From assembly GCF_001039355.2 (NCBI RefSeq), contig NW_019774547.1, positions 62,001-126,000 of the forward strand: a stretch of DNA of 64,000 bases, read 5' to 3'. The notes beneath the pieces were generated by a model that was not told the origin of the DNA, ran no database searches, and worked only from the letters and a program-made list of their open reading frames with translations. Numbering within the stretch: position 1 is the first letter of the stretch; every line of letters starts with the position of its first letter. Origin of the DNA: Lingula anatina. Its lineage: Eukaryota > Brachiopoda > Lingulata > Lingulida > Lingulidae. Below are positions 39,001 to 53,700 of this stretch, piece after piece. The position numbers were made by a program, and so were the translations under genes.

Positions 39001-41700
39001 AGTCATGCTGATGAGAAAAATGAATACCGTAACTACTCAAGAGAAATCTCAACTACAATGAAGGACATCATACAAAATCCTCTGGACCTTCAGACCACTG
39101 CTTTCAGCTTCATGCCAGGGACTAGACCCAGGAGGGTCTCGATGGTGAAAGGATGCACAGTAGAAGGCATGGAAATCAAACCACAGAAAAATAAACTCTA
39201 CATTAAATTTAAGAAATGGTATAAAACGCACAAGGCCAAGTTACGTCGAAGGTTACACAAAGATAGTTTTGCTTCGAAGTTATTTGCATTAATCATAGCT
39301 GCATTTGTGATCTGTTGGAGTCCATATGGAGTGACATTGTCCCTGCACACTCCTTGTGCTACAGACTACTGCGTCCACTCTATTTTCTGGGAATTTGTTG
39401 TACTACTTAAGTATGCTAACTCTGCTGTCAATCCTTTTATATATGCATTTTACAGTAAGGAATTCCGTGATGCATTTTGGAGAGTACTACATTGTCATCC
39501 ACATAAAAATCTATTTGAGAGAAATAGCACCACATCCTTTAAGTAATGTTCACAGTAGGTAATATAAGCGAAAAACTTCACACAGGAATACTGCATGCAG
39601 TGCATGGGGTATGTTTTATTTGAAGAGGCAGAGTTTTTTATGTAATTTTATGGTCATATACTGTGGACAAAAAACAATGAAAAAATAAAACATTAATATA
39701 TATATGTATAGTGAGTGCTATAAAGCACTATACATTTGACAGACAAAAAAAAAAAAAAAAAAATCGGAACAAATCTTGAACAAATCGGAACAAATCTTGA
39801 AAGGAGCCTTATTATGTCTGCTGGTACAGAATAAGACTCAAACAGGGTCTGATGTACAGTCATCTGTCCTGGTATATTTATGAATAAAAAATTTAACTTG
39901 GAAAAAAAACACTGGATATGAGTTTTGAAAATATATGAACTGCCCATGTAACTGCAGTCCTGATTACACTGACATGACAACTGGGTGGTGAGTATCTGTC
40001 ATGTTACAAGAGGGATCTCCAGATGAGAAAAGTCCAAGGGACCTAGGAACAATGACATCTACCTTCAACTTGCATTTTTACAAGCCAAATACAAATAATT
40101 TAAACTTAAAGATTTTGGTCTACTAAAATGGCTTGATCTGCTACTGTTTTAAGACATAAACATTTTCCCTTTGCATGGGTTAAGACATGCACATGCTTTG
40201 TATCAAAATGAAAAAAGAGACTTTTAAGCAAAAGTGTTAAACTAATTCTTCACTCTCTTCCTTGACACATAACATATTTCCAGATTATTGCTGCAGACTC
40301 ATGTTTTAAACTGCAGACATCCATGTGCCTGTTGAAGTGTTTATAATACAAAGATCTGATACATTATGCCTACCATGCTCTATTGACGTATTCAACTGTA
40401 AACCCCTTATCTGAAAAACATGGTTTTTTGTATACAGTTGCATTTTTCTTAAAAGCTACTTTAATGTATTAACGTGGTTGCATCAAAAAGCACTGAGGTT
40501 TGGCTTCAAATTCACTGGTTTGAAATATGCACAAACACGTGCTGTGATATGATTCAAGTCTGTCTTTTCATCATTCACCTTTGAAGATGATTTCAAAAAC
40601 TCATGTAACAGGTAATTTACAACATCTATACAAAAATATAATTTATATGAAAAGTGATTTTCTACGTTTATGTTTCCCATCTTTCAATTTGTCCCACATC
40701 ATACAAAAGACCAGTGAGAATACACCTATTATATAAAATTACAGCATGTTGCTACATGCATCACATCTCAAAAATTATTCATCTCTCTTTTGTATGTGGG
40801 TTGAGTTTGATGGGACGAAAAATTGATGAGCTTTTAATCCAATATGCACTGCATGTAGGTCTGCTGAAAATTCTAAATCTGCTCTAACAAAGGCACTGCT
40901 TATAAAAAATATCAACAGGAAAGATATTTGAAATTCAATACAGAAAATCCAAGGTAGTAGAATTTTAAACTGAATAACACTTTAAAGACAAGCATTCCAA
41001 GTAATAAAATCCCAGTTCAAGAGATTGGAGACTTACAGAGTTGAGTTTCTGTTCTAGACGACTCATTCTTGCCAGGGCCATGCCTGCCCAGGAGTCAAAA
41101 CGGTCAGGATTCACACAGATGTCATGCATATAAAACTTGATGGCTTTGCTGTAAATGTATAAATGATAAATTAAACAAACGAATTGAAAATTGAGAAGTT
41201 CTACAAGGTGTGTTACATGAGTAACAAATATGAGAAGTGTATGGATTACACAAAAACATTTAGATTAATGGTTTTTCTTAAAGGTAATTAAAAGTAATAC
41301 CTGAAGATTTGAATTACTATTGTTTAATAACTATTGCACTTTGGATGAACAAATAAAATATCTTATGTCAAACAAAACAAAACACATTTTAGAAAAAAAT
41401 ATTGTAAAATAAGTAAACGGATAATATCACTTACCCCTGTTCCTTGTTTTTGAAATAGTAATCAGCTAGCAAGTAGTATATTTCATTCACTACAGGCCTG
41501 AAATGATTGTGGTTTGAATCACATATCATATTATAACCACTGCTCATTACACAGTAAGATAAATGTTAACTATATCATAAAATATAGCATAAAATAAGAT
41601 TAACATTATATTTATATTGAACACTCCACATTTTTAAACAATCAAAAAGTTTATCATTCACCAAAAAATTATTTTTCATGGATATCTGGAGTGACACATG

Positions 41701-41775
<75 letters not shown>

Positions 41776-44700
41776 ACACACACAACTTACATTTTCTTCA
41801 CTTTGTCTTCAGGGATGGCAGGTACTTGGCTAGATGTCCCCTCAATGTAAGCAGTCAGACTGTCTATTGTCAGGGCTGCGCAAGGAAAATATTTTAACAA
41901 ATATATAAGCTGTTTACTATAAAACACCATTTTCATTAAAAAAAACTTTTTTATTTAATCTAAATCTACAGACACGAGGAAAATATTATAACAAATATAT
42001 AAGCCATTTTATACAACACAGCATTTTCATTTAAAAAATAACTTTTTATTTAAATTTTGAACATGTTATACACCTGGTTAAAGATGTTCCTAATTTATTA
42101 AAATAATCAGTGTTCTTATTGTGAATGGAAGTAAAATACTTACTTTGATTCTCCTGTTGTGGCACTAACATTGAAATTCTTCTGAGAAGGTGCTCCAACT
42201 GAATTGTTAAAATAACAAAAATAGCAAAAGTGTTGGAATTCTACATTTCACTGAAATATGATTGAAAATAATACTATTTTATTAAATAAAACATACACTT
42301 ATTTAAATGTAGCATCATGGACTTATGACAAAATATCAGAATATTGGGACTGGAAGTTTGAGGAGAACTTGCTCACCTCAGCTGACACAGCACTTGTCCT
42401 GTAGCTGTCAAATTCTGGCATGGTCTTAGGTTTGAAGTAATCAAATAAAACTACTGCTCTTTCCCAGCTCAAGGTTACCTGTAAATAAAATCTTAAGGTT
42501 AAAAACCCCCCGATATGTCAGACATTATATGAAATATTTTGCAAAACTTGATATGTGACACATTATGTTGAAACATAATTATTACGGCCCAAAAAGTTTA
42601 ATGTTCTAGAATTTTCACAACCTAAGCTAAATATTTAGTACTTATTTTCAAAATATCAGGCAAAACAAAAGCACTACACAGACCTGTGGGGCATTGTGAT
42701 CTTGCAGATGCTTAGCTTTGGTTCTCTTGTTTGGATGTCCATACAGACAGTAGAAACACTGCTCAATGGCGTGATCTAACTCTTCTTTGTACGCCCGAGA
42801 GCGTTCTGAGCCATTTTCTTTTAGTCTACTTTTGATTACATCAATAAAGAACATCAGTAAAGCACCATCTGATTTTGTGCACCAGCATTTCCTGTGTAAA
42901 GGGAAATAACAAAAACTTTCTATATGTCTTCGCCAATTCACCATATACAATATGATAGGAGAAAATTGGAGACTGTAGTACAAAGTATGTTACATCTACC
43001 TAAGATAAGTAAAGATTGAGCATGGTGATCAAATGTTAAATGTCTAATTTGGGGAATAAATAACAGCAAAAACAAGACAGCAACTTTATATAAAAAACAT
43101 TTATAATGTTAATTTTTTAACATATGGAGCAAATATAATAATTGTAAATAACAGACATGAGTCTATTGTTCATATAAAAAAGGCTAATATCTGTGAAAAA
43201 ATTGGAAAGTTGTTATCAAAACTGTACCAAGAAAAGTAAATATAAATAGTACAAATCAAAGAAGTCAGTGTTTACCTTCCTAAATATTCATGTGCCACAG
43301 TGAGCAGCATGAGAGAGGATGGCATGCAGTCCCCCATGACCCCCTGGTGCTCCTCTGGCTGCATGCTCATAGACTGGAGCTTCTTCTCCTCACTATACGA
43401 AACCACAAAGACAAGCATGGAAAATATTTAGAATTCAAGGTAATGAAACATTTTCTTTATGTTGAACAAACATCACACTGCATGAGTCAAAATTTACAAA
43501 ATAACATGATTTAAAATACAGCAATGCTGGCATATACACAGAAATCAAATAAAGAAATTGTGAAAAAAAATATTGGCAGTCTAGATAAAAATAGTAATAT
43601 GTACAAATAAAATTCCTGATTTTTAATTTTTTAATATAACACCTGGGTATGCACTACTCATAGTGCTTTTGTGCATTAGTTTTAAATCTCACAGGTTAAA
43701 TCATCTAATTTATTGTATTAAAACTGTAGCTCTATTTAGTTTTTCAAAACTAATGACTAGATTATCACTACCTGGAATGTGTCTAACTTTATCCAACTTT
43801 TATATATCACTGATGCATATCGTGTTACCAAATTAAACCTACATTAATATCTCAAACATCAAAGCATCTATTGTACCTTCAATATACAATGCGCTCTTTT
43901 TCTGAACTATATTAAAATAAGAAGTCTTACTGTTCAATCATCCTATAGAGAACCCTCCAGGGCATAACCGTGTTGATTGGCATCTCAGGCACAGAATCAC
44001 TGACATCCATATTGATTTCTATCACACGGATCACATTTTGTGACAGGCGGACAAGATTCTTGGAAGGCAAGTTACTTAATGTGGTCACATCTTTTGACAG
44101 GCATCTGAAATTAATAAGAGAAACTTTGACAAGCATTTCAAATTAATAAGAGAAACTATAGCAGTTCTATAATGATTCCTTCATTTTCACAAGGAAGAGA
44201 TACACCATAATCATTTTCATGAAATCTTCCAGCAGCACAACCAATACAGAGGAAAATGTGACATCTAAAATTAATAATATAAAATACATAATTTGATCTT
44301 AAAGACTCACAAGTCTAAGCTCTTGAATAGCTGAGTCATTGTAGTGGCCCACTCCTCTTTGATAGAGCTGCTCCCCACTGAGAGATACTGTTGAAGAGCT
44401 TCATTCAGGGATACCTCACCCCATAACACACATCTCTGGAAAAATAACCAGACAGTTGTCTTCAGTCTGTGTATCTAGACTATGTCCATTATGTGTCAAT
44501 GAACTACTGCAAAAAACACACATGACAGACAAGGAATGCATCTTAATTCAACTGCTATATAAAAATATATTTTGCCATTTTGACAAGCTGATTATTTTTG
44601 TTACCTTAAAATCCTTCAGTTTGATTAAAGAGTCCAGAAGCAGAAGTAACTGGAGATGTCTTTCTGCAACAACTAGACCTGTCACCTGAAATACATATAA

Positions 44701-47700
44701 AAAACTGTAAATATTTTTAAAAAACACATTTTGTCTGCATTTAATTTTGACTGGATGTCTACAATTTTGAGCAGCAGATAGTAATAGTATAATTAAAACA
44801 GGATGCATCATTCTTTTAGACAAATGCACAAATTATTTAAATAGAAAAGAGAAAGATATGAGGCAATGACAATACAGAAAATTGACCCCCCCTGCCCTCA
44901 GGACAGCTTTTTCAAACCTTCTCTTTGCTTTGTGAAAATGTCTGCAGCAGTAAGTCCACAACGCGCTCATAGCTGCCTTTCTCATATAACTTCTGAACTT
45001 CCTCCAGTGACTGGCATCGTTGTAAGGATTCAAGTTGTTTATTTACATTGCCTGGAAAAATAACATACAAAATTATGTAGTATGTTTTCTACTTATACTT
45101 CTAATATCTGTAAAAATTTGTTGAAAATAAATACACCATCAGTGATGACTAATTATATCTCATAGGGATTGCATTGTGCACTGTTGAACTCACTGCATCA
45201 CTGGCAGTAATGCTACATAGGAAATCTACAGAGTGAAATGTTTCCCACTCTTACCTTTGGTGATAACATTATCTGTTCTGCAGTTGACTAACTTGACAGT
45301 CATCTGTGGAGAGCCTGGGTCTTGCTCATAGCTCAGGTAGTCAGAGGCCTAAAGAATCCAAGGAAGTGTGAATTTACTGGCAATTTATCTGAACTAATTA
45401 CCTGTATCATAAAATCACAATGATAACACCAAATGCTCATAAGTAAACCAATCACTATATCAACCAAACCAATAAAATAACTTTTATACATGAAAATAAT
45501 GTATAAAACTTGTATATATGAATATGAAATATTTTGCAACAAATCTTTGGACAAAACTCACCCTTTTAAAAAATTCCACAGCCAGATCCATTTCTGTCTG
45601 TAGCACCAAAAATCTTGCCTTTAACCAGTACACTGTAGGGCAAAAGTACATCACTTGCGTGAGGAAGGTACAATTACAGTATTCTTATTCAATTCAATAT
45701 CTCCTCTACACCAAGAACAAATCAGAGTTTACAGCATAAGGTATAAGGTCAAACCAGACATGTGACAATGCCCTCCTGAATACAACAACAGAAAGAATAT
45801 ACTTTTTAAAATAAAAAACTTACTCAATTTTGCCCTTTAAAAAGTTTTTATTCATTAAAAGTTTTTATTAATTAATATTATTTAATTATTTGTCAAACCA
45901 GACATGTGACAATGCCCTCCTGCACACATAGCAACCTAAGAGGATAAAGCTTGCAATATATCATCAACCCCTATCAACATTGTATTACTTATTGAACTCA
46001 CCTCTAACACAGTACTCTTGCCAAAAATCCTCCATAATATCATGAAAAGCAGACAAACCCACCAAGTAACTCAGATCTTCTTTGAAGAACTTTCCTGGGA
46101 ATTCTGGACCCAAGGTCAAATACCTGTGTTAATTAGAGAAAAGATGTCAAGGGGAGTGAATGTGATATTTAAAAATTAATAACTAGTTATGAGTCAAAAT
46201 GAGACAAATAATTTTATAAAATTAATGAATAAAAACTCTTTAAAGAGCAAAGTTGACAAATATAAGTTTTTTTCACTCCAAAAAGATATATTCTTTCTGT
46301 AAAACTTACTTCATAGGGGATGAAACCATGGATTTGTTGCTTAGCCACTTGTCTAGTTTTAACTCTGCCCATACTAGACACATCTGAAGACACATGGCAA
46401 TAAATTATTCTAGATAATACAAATTACTCCACATAATATGTAGTAAAACAATAAAATATACTTTTAGATGCTTATCTATCAATCAGTAAATAACTGCTCA
46501 ATGTTTAACATGAAGCAAACAGGGATAAACCCTTGCCAATAACTTCTTTGCACTCGGAACTACTCGGATGTCTCCGCACTCGACAATGACCTCGGACGTA
46601 ATACGGAGGCATCCATATTGATTGTTGATTTGTTGGGAAGGAACTACTTTCAACCTCGCGCTAATTTAGACCACAATCCTTTCAACGTTTGTATCTGTTT
46701 ATCCTTTAAATCAAAGTCAAACTAAGTGCATTGTTTGGCAAACTGTAAAGCATCATAAAAATCAGGGGTATTGACAGCCATCTTTATGAGCGTAACGATC
46801 GATTGAGTGAGAAGGCATTTCCGGCGGACAAAATGCATGGATTTGGTGCATATTTCTCTGCCTATCACATCCGAGGTTAGTATGGAGCTTGCGGAATGAG
46901 CCGAGGATTGCCGATTGACTTCTTTGTGATAATATGAAATAATAAGAAAAATAATAAGTAAACTATATGTGAAGAATCAAAAATACTAACAACATAGTGA
47001 CCATCTTACCAATGCCATTTCAGCAATTCTTTTATCTGTCACATCTTTGCTGTAATAGAGAAATATATCAGATTGATATATCATTTTAAAAACTGAATAC
47101 ATATTAATGAAAATGAATTCATTAACAGACATGCATTATCTATGTACCGCATTTTTCATCCTTCTAATTCTGAATCAATGCAAAACAATCAAAAGTCTTT
47201 ATAAATCTACCTCTTATATTGTAAAATAAATACATAATATTTTCCATGAAACTGCTATCAAATATACATACCACAGAAATGATGGATAAACAAAGTGTTT
47301 CCTATATCTTTGGTAGACTTCCAAGTAGATCTCTGTTAAGCCGTCACACCTAAAACATATATCCAGTTCTTGTAGCAGTCTAAAATACAAGATAACTATT
47401 TTCACTAATTTTCAACGTCAATATTTTCAATAACTTGTTTATAGTCCACCTGAAGCTTTCGATTTCTTCTATAAAAGACGGTTATTTAAAAAAAAACATC
47501 ATCTTTCATATACTGACAATCTATTTGTGAACTACACAACTCACCATTTCAGGTGTGCCCTTTCTGACAAACATATCAAGTACTTGTTCATGAGTTCCAG
47601 AATGCCACCATTCCGTTGACTTCTTGCAAGGAGTTCATGAACTTCCAGGTTTTCTTTGCAGTTCAGAGGAACTGTGTCAGAAGGGAGCCTGGGACGACCT

Positions 47701-50700
47701 TTTCAATATATAATATTTAAAATAACAATATAATATCATCTACTAGAGTCATACTGCACTCTTAAAATGTTGACTCTTTTTAACATCATGCACTATCACT
47801 ATCACGTTATGCATTCTTTCTTACCAACAAATCAATGAAAATGAAACTTTGATGACAAAAGAAAGAAAGGAAGAATAAAAGAAAGCCAAATTTTAAAAAA
47901 GCACAATTCATTCCTTTTTTGAAGACCAGGATCATGGCCATTTTATCCACAGCACTAAACTGTACACATTACAGATCAAAGAAGGTGCTGGTGTTCTCAC
48001 TAGAAAGATACAGTGTATCAGGTAATCTTATTTCCTCACCTTCTACTGGTGTCCCAGGGTCAATTACATGTGGCTCAGGTTGTTCCTCTTCTGAGGATTT
48101 CTCCTTGCTTTCCTCATCTTCTTCCACTCTAACTTTCCTACGCAAAGAAAGTTAACATATGTTAAATATTTAAAGAATTTACATCCCACTTTTGCACCCT
48201 TCCAGCTTTTAGTTTCCTTGAAACTTTTTTTCGTAGGGTTAAACTAAAAAGAAAAAAAAAACAAAAAACAAAACAAAACCACTGACCTTGCCCACAAAAA
48301 TATACAGCTATCAATAAGAAGATGATCTATCATACTCACAACAAACTTGATGGTAAGAAACTCTGAAGCAGTTCCTGGTAATTGATACTCTCTTCTTCCT
48401 TCTTTTTGTTTGTGTTCCTCACCTACAAGAGCAAAAATAAAGAAAAATAATATACATATAAAAAAGTATGCATAATCATATTTAATGATTTCGGAAAATG
48501 TACAAAATATGAACTCGAGTTCTTAACAATTTTTACCTTATCAATTTTATAACTTTGTCTTGGTCAGCATCCACATGTCATTTTTAACCAGTCTGAAAGC
48601 TGACTAAAAAGATGACTAGATTCACTACCTTCCATTTACAACATCACGTAGAATAAGATATATTGCTTCATGGATTACTTTAGTCTTACTTACCCTGGCA
48701 GATCTCCTCTTCACAGAGAAGTCATCTTCCAATAGTGTAGCTTTCCTCTTACGCCCCCTTTTGTTTTGACCCTCTCCACTATCTGCTGATTTAGGCACAG
48801 TGACTTCTAAAACCAGGAGCACATAAATATTGTTAAGAGTTCTTTTAATCATATTTTGTTTTACATCAATACAAGGTATCTGTTTCAAGTTAATTACTGC
48901 ACTTGAAACCATTTTACTTTAATAGGATGGTTTCATAGGTAAACAGCCCTTGTCATACAGTAATTAAGTAACCATTTTCAGCACTTGTACCTGAACCTTG
49001 GTGTACTTACCCTGCTTTTCACTGAACACAGGTGTTGTTGTGGCTACTGGAGTAACTGCTGCTGTAGCTATGGTTGGTTGTGATACCACTGGTGTTGTAA
49101 CCGTTGCTGTACCTCCAGCAGTCACAGTAATACCCTCAGAGGTTTGTATCTCTGGAGCAAGAGGTGTGGGCGACGTTTCCATAGGAATTGGAATGTCAAC
49201 TGTTGGACTCATAGCAGCATACGTAGACAAGTCAATTCTGCAGCCGATTTTCTACAGAAGAAAATATGCTACTGTCAATTTATTTTCAAATATCTTTTAT
49301 ATATTTACTTCATAATCAATTCGAGAAATGTCCTACTGCATTAACTGTTTGACCAAATATTACTTACTACTGGCATGTCTGACTTCTGAATATCATCATA
49401 AAGAGCAATCAGGCATTCTCCAAGACACTTCCACCTGCAGAAAAAATAATAAAATATTTTTTAATGATTTTTGTTAGCTTCACAAATATAAATTAGAGTT
49501 AAAAAATTTTCCATTAATAAACAAAAGTTTCCAAGTTAAGATGATAATAAATATGAAGACCAATGTTGGCTTAACTTACTTGAAGCTTGTCAGAGGTTTT
49601 ACAAAAGAAAGGATGGGGAGCTCTGGCTGTTTCCCCATCTGCTGCTTCATCTGTCGCATTGCAAGAGCTTCACTGATGTACTAAAATTAATATTCACCTT
49701 GATAAGACAGTGCATGGGGATGCTGCCATCTTTAAGTGTTGTATTCATCTTTTAAAAGAGTCAGCAATCACATTTCAAAGGTGTGTTATATTCTACTTAA
49801 GTAAGGAAATTAAAACTCCTCCTTTATTAGAATAGCATATTTGCTCAAAGAAAAAAAAATGCTCAGAATGTATGTAAAATGTCACCAAGTTAGCACAGGC
49901 TTCAAACAACTGCGCATGCACGAAAAGTGCGCTGTTTGAAATAAACAAGTTGGTGAAATTGACAAAGCCTGCCGGTGGTTACCGTCTGGTTGATTTTATT
50001 TCATTTGCTCTCTGGTGTCTTTTTGAAATTTTAAATTAGAAATGTTTTATTGATTTTGTGTTTTAAAAAGTAAATCCATCGGAATTCCTTAGAATAACAT
50101 TTATTTTAGCTTCATTACAAGTGGATTCCCATTGTATTTATAGTGTTATATGTGGCCCCAATTGGGATTTTTCACCCCTCCTCCACTCTTGATACATAAA
50201 ATGCGCCATGTGCCAGATTGAAAATGACATTGCAAAATGTATTTAAAATCGTAGGAAGGTTGATTGCAGATAATGCTGCGAGGACATTCTTGTTCCAGGG
50301 CGAACTCGGCCAATATAAATTTTTTAACTTCGTCTCCCGGTTTTGCAGCGCCAGTTCTAATTTTTGAAAGCGAGGCAATGGAACCAAACAATACGATGCA
50401 ATTTGTAATCTCGTAAAAATTGCTATTTTTCAATAAAGACCATAGCATGGAGTAAATCGAAATGCGACTCTTTTATTATTATGATCTTAAATAATCATTA
50501 ATATAAAATGTACGATTTAAGAAGTTCTTGTTCCCGGCCTTTTTATTAACTTAATTGATTTTTTAAAGTATTTGGATATTAAAAACACAAAAGTTGTCTG
50601 GTTTCATATCGAGGCACTACGTTTCGTTCGTGTGCTCACCAAGTTATGAAAATGGTGGCCTGAAGACACATATGCTAAGGAAATTTTTGATTTGGCACTA

Positions 50701-53700
50701 GACAGAATGACCACCAGTAAGTTTGAAACAATTTGCCAGGAAAGTTTTAAGGTACTAATTTCTCACCAAAGCCTTGTATGATGTTCCTTTACATTACAAT
50801 AGTAACCATTAACAACATCTGGCAACAGTATTGGCTATATTTCCTACAAGGTAGTTGGCCCGTTTTCTGACACAAGCTCTTAAATGTTCACTATGATTCA
50901 TTGATAACAGTCTAAGAATGCTTGATTGAATATATTCAAAAGTAGTACTTACAGTCAAAGTTTCTCCAGTATCCACCTTTGTAGTATAAATACTCTGGTC
51001 ACTGAAAGGATTACAATCATGAAAAACTGAAAGATTATACTGTAATTATTTTAATCATTTAAAAGCATCCAACACCTCACTTATTCCAATATCTTACTTT
51101 CTCATGGTTTATCATTTTCAATCTCTCGGTAAACTTTCCAACATGAGGCTAAATAACTTTTCAAAACTTTTGTGTCGGCAATTTTATGTATTGTTAACAA
51201 ATCATGGTTTTGTGAATTAATTAATTCATTCCATTTTACTTTAATTAGTAATTTTCAAATAACAAAACAAGTGTAATTGACAAAAACATGCATAATGAAG
51301 TCAATAAGGATTTTTCTAATATTTACATAATTCTAAACAATTCACTTTCTTCTCTAAAATTTCATCTTTCAAATTACAAACTATCCCAGCATAATAATAA
51401 TAAAAGATGTGCCTGGTTTCCAATAACATACCAAAACTGAAACATGTGTGCAGTGTCCCTCTCCAAGGAAGGCTGCTCAGAAAACATTTTCTCTCTCAGT
51501 GCTAAGCCTTTTGTATAGCCACTATCTTTTTCTAAAGCCTTGGATATGTAGTACAGGCAATCTGAATAAAACAACATTTTTGATTAAACTTCAAAATTTC
51601 TGTAGATCTGAAATATATCAAATATCTCAATGTAACTATTGAGAAAATTTTCAAAATTCTTTGTATAATGTAACTAAAAAAAGAAGGGATCAAACATAAT
51701 CTATTTGGCAAGTATATCATCAACATGAACTATGGAAATTACACCATGGTTGAACACCAAGGGTAATAAATGAAAACCACTCACTGGTATAATCATTGAC
51801 AGCATACAATACAGTACAGATGTGGTCCAAGCTGGGCCAGTGGTTGGGGTTACACTCCAGTGCCTAGAAATGCAAAATATATGAAGATTTTATTATCACA
51901 GTTACTGAACTAAAGGTCAAAAATAGCCAAAAATTAAGAAATCATGAAATGATTACATAATCAATTATTATTTCAATAGAGATAGCAACGCAACAACCTG
52001 TGTGCACAAAATCATTTATGATAGGCAAGATAAACAAATCTGAGATGTATTTGTCTTAGATTAATTTTCAGAGTTGCCAGTTCTACCCCATTTACTCATA
52101 TTCTATATATTATTTAGAACACACTTCCACTGGCTACAGGTGCTGTATATTCTATTGTCAGTTAATGTCATGTTAAATGCTCCTATTATGTTTCAACACC
52201 AGTGTTACCTGTTCAAACCCGTGTCTTGCCAAGGGAACATGGTGGAGCTTTAATGCAGTTGTTCCTATCTTGAACCATAAAGTCACATCACTAGAATCTA
52301 ACAGTGCAGCCTAAAACCAGAGAAAAATTTTAAAGCAGGGGCAGATCCAGAGATATTTTCTGACAGTCTTCCAAATTATCTTTGTTGGTCCATCCTCCAT
52401 TTTTGACTGTCTTCCGAAAGAAAAAAATTAGATACCCGTCAATGTAAACTTGAAAATCGGACCGTCATCCGGAAGACCCAGAAGACAGCTTAAATCCGCC
52501 CTTGTAAAGATATCTATTTATCATTATTTATATTACTTTTAACACCATCCAAAAATCATACTAACATGGGGATTCTTTTTCAACAGCAACAAGTCTGTCA
52601 TTTTCTTTCATTTAGGTGAAAAATACTTCTTACGGTTCAACAAAATGTGTTTTTGAGTGATGCCAGATAAAACCTGGATTATTCAAAATCAGTCTACATG
52701 TAATTATGTTAAGCACACAAATCTTTTCAATGTTCAGTTAGTTAAAATACAGAATGCAACCCTCAGAAAAATTAGCACCACAAAGGTGTCTCCATGGAAA
52801 GGAAAGTTCACAATGGGATTGGTAAAACATTGCCACTGGTAGAGCTGTCTACCTCCAAGTAGGCCTCCATGGCGGCATGGTGGTTCCCATTGTTTGCTGC
52901 CATCCCTCCAATGTTTTTATAGGTGGAATACTTGAGCATAAGCCCAGGATTCTGGGCAAGATTAGCATCTTCATTTTCTGGTGGTAGAGCCTGGAATGTA
53001 AAGAAACCACTTAATCAAAATGCACCTTTTATACACCAAAACAAAACAGAGACTGTGTAAAATTGTACAGTAACACATGTTAGAAGTAAAGGAATGTGAA
53101 ATAAATGAAGGCTACCTCAATTCATTAGTGTTATTATCTAAAAGGTTCTTCATACCTATACAAATATATTTTCTTTTTATCACTTACATGAAGAGATGAT
53201 ATTTCAGTTTTTAGATTATAATAATGACTAACACTTATTATATATCAAAATACCTCACCTCTAACAAAAGTGGTGTCCTTAAGAGTTGTTTAAAGACATC
53301 CTCTGCTTTGGTTAGTTCACCTTGGCGTTGCAAGGTCAGGGCTTTATTATAAAGGGCAAATGCTTCTGATTCCTATAATACAATGAATTATACACCAAAT
53401 GAATAATAAACTTAAGCAGCACTTTAGGAACAAAACACACGTCATGATTACTGTGATTTAGATGTTTTAAAAGCTTGTTTCAGGCTTGTCCATTTAAGAT
53501 AAAGTAAACCACCAATTGATAATCATTGTCACCTGTGCTTCTCTGGTAGCAGATGGTGGTGATGGGGTACTGGCCTCATCTGATTCATTAGAGGACTCAT
53601 TCAATGCTGCTATACGTAGCTGTAAATTGTAAACAAACATGATCAAAACATTATCACTTCTTTGGGCCTCCTCTTAAATTCAATTAACCTTTTTCTAAAA

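Larger units (their letters stand above)
29510..41036. other. CABIN1 11.5-kb intron hosting a GPCR gene and a foldback transposon
   Basis: Bounded by the gtaagt donor of exon 32 (next to 41037) and the tag acceptor of exon 33 (next to 29509), in phase 0. It contains the composite foldback element (31841-33046), a CT/TA microsatellite, T and TTTA tracts, and the plus-strand GPCR (37897-39546). The segments 29.5-31.6 kb, 33.1-37.8 kb and 39.8-41.0 kb show no gene that I can support. Confidence 0.8.

Noticed and set aside
37897-39763. GPCR as a recent retrogene with poly(A) tail at 39746-39763
   Set aside because: The A tract is about 200 bp past the stop and follows TA and other repeats. No flanking target duplication was seen and a spliced 5' UTR is likely. 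Many aminergic GPCRs are naturally intronless.
41575-41897. Open frames of repeated Cys-Val or Thr-His
   Set aside because: They are translations of the CA microsatellite.
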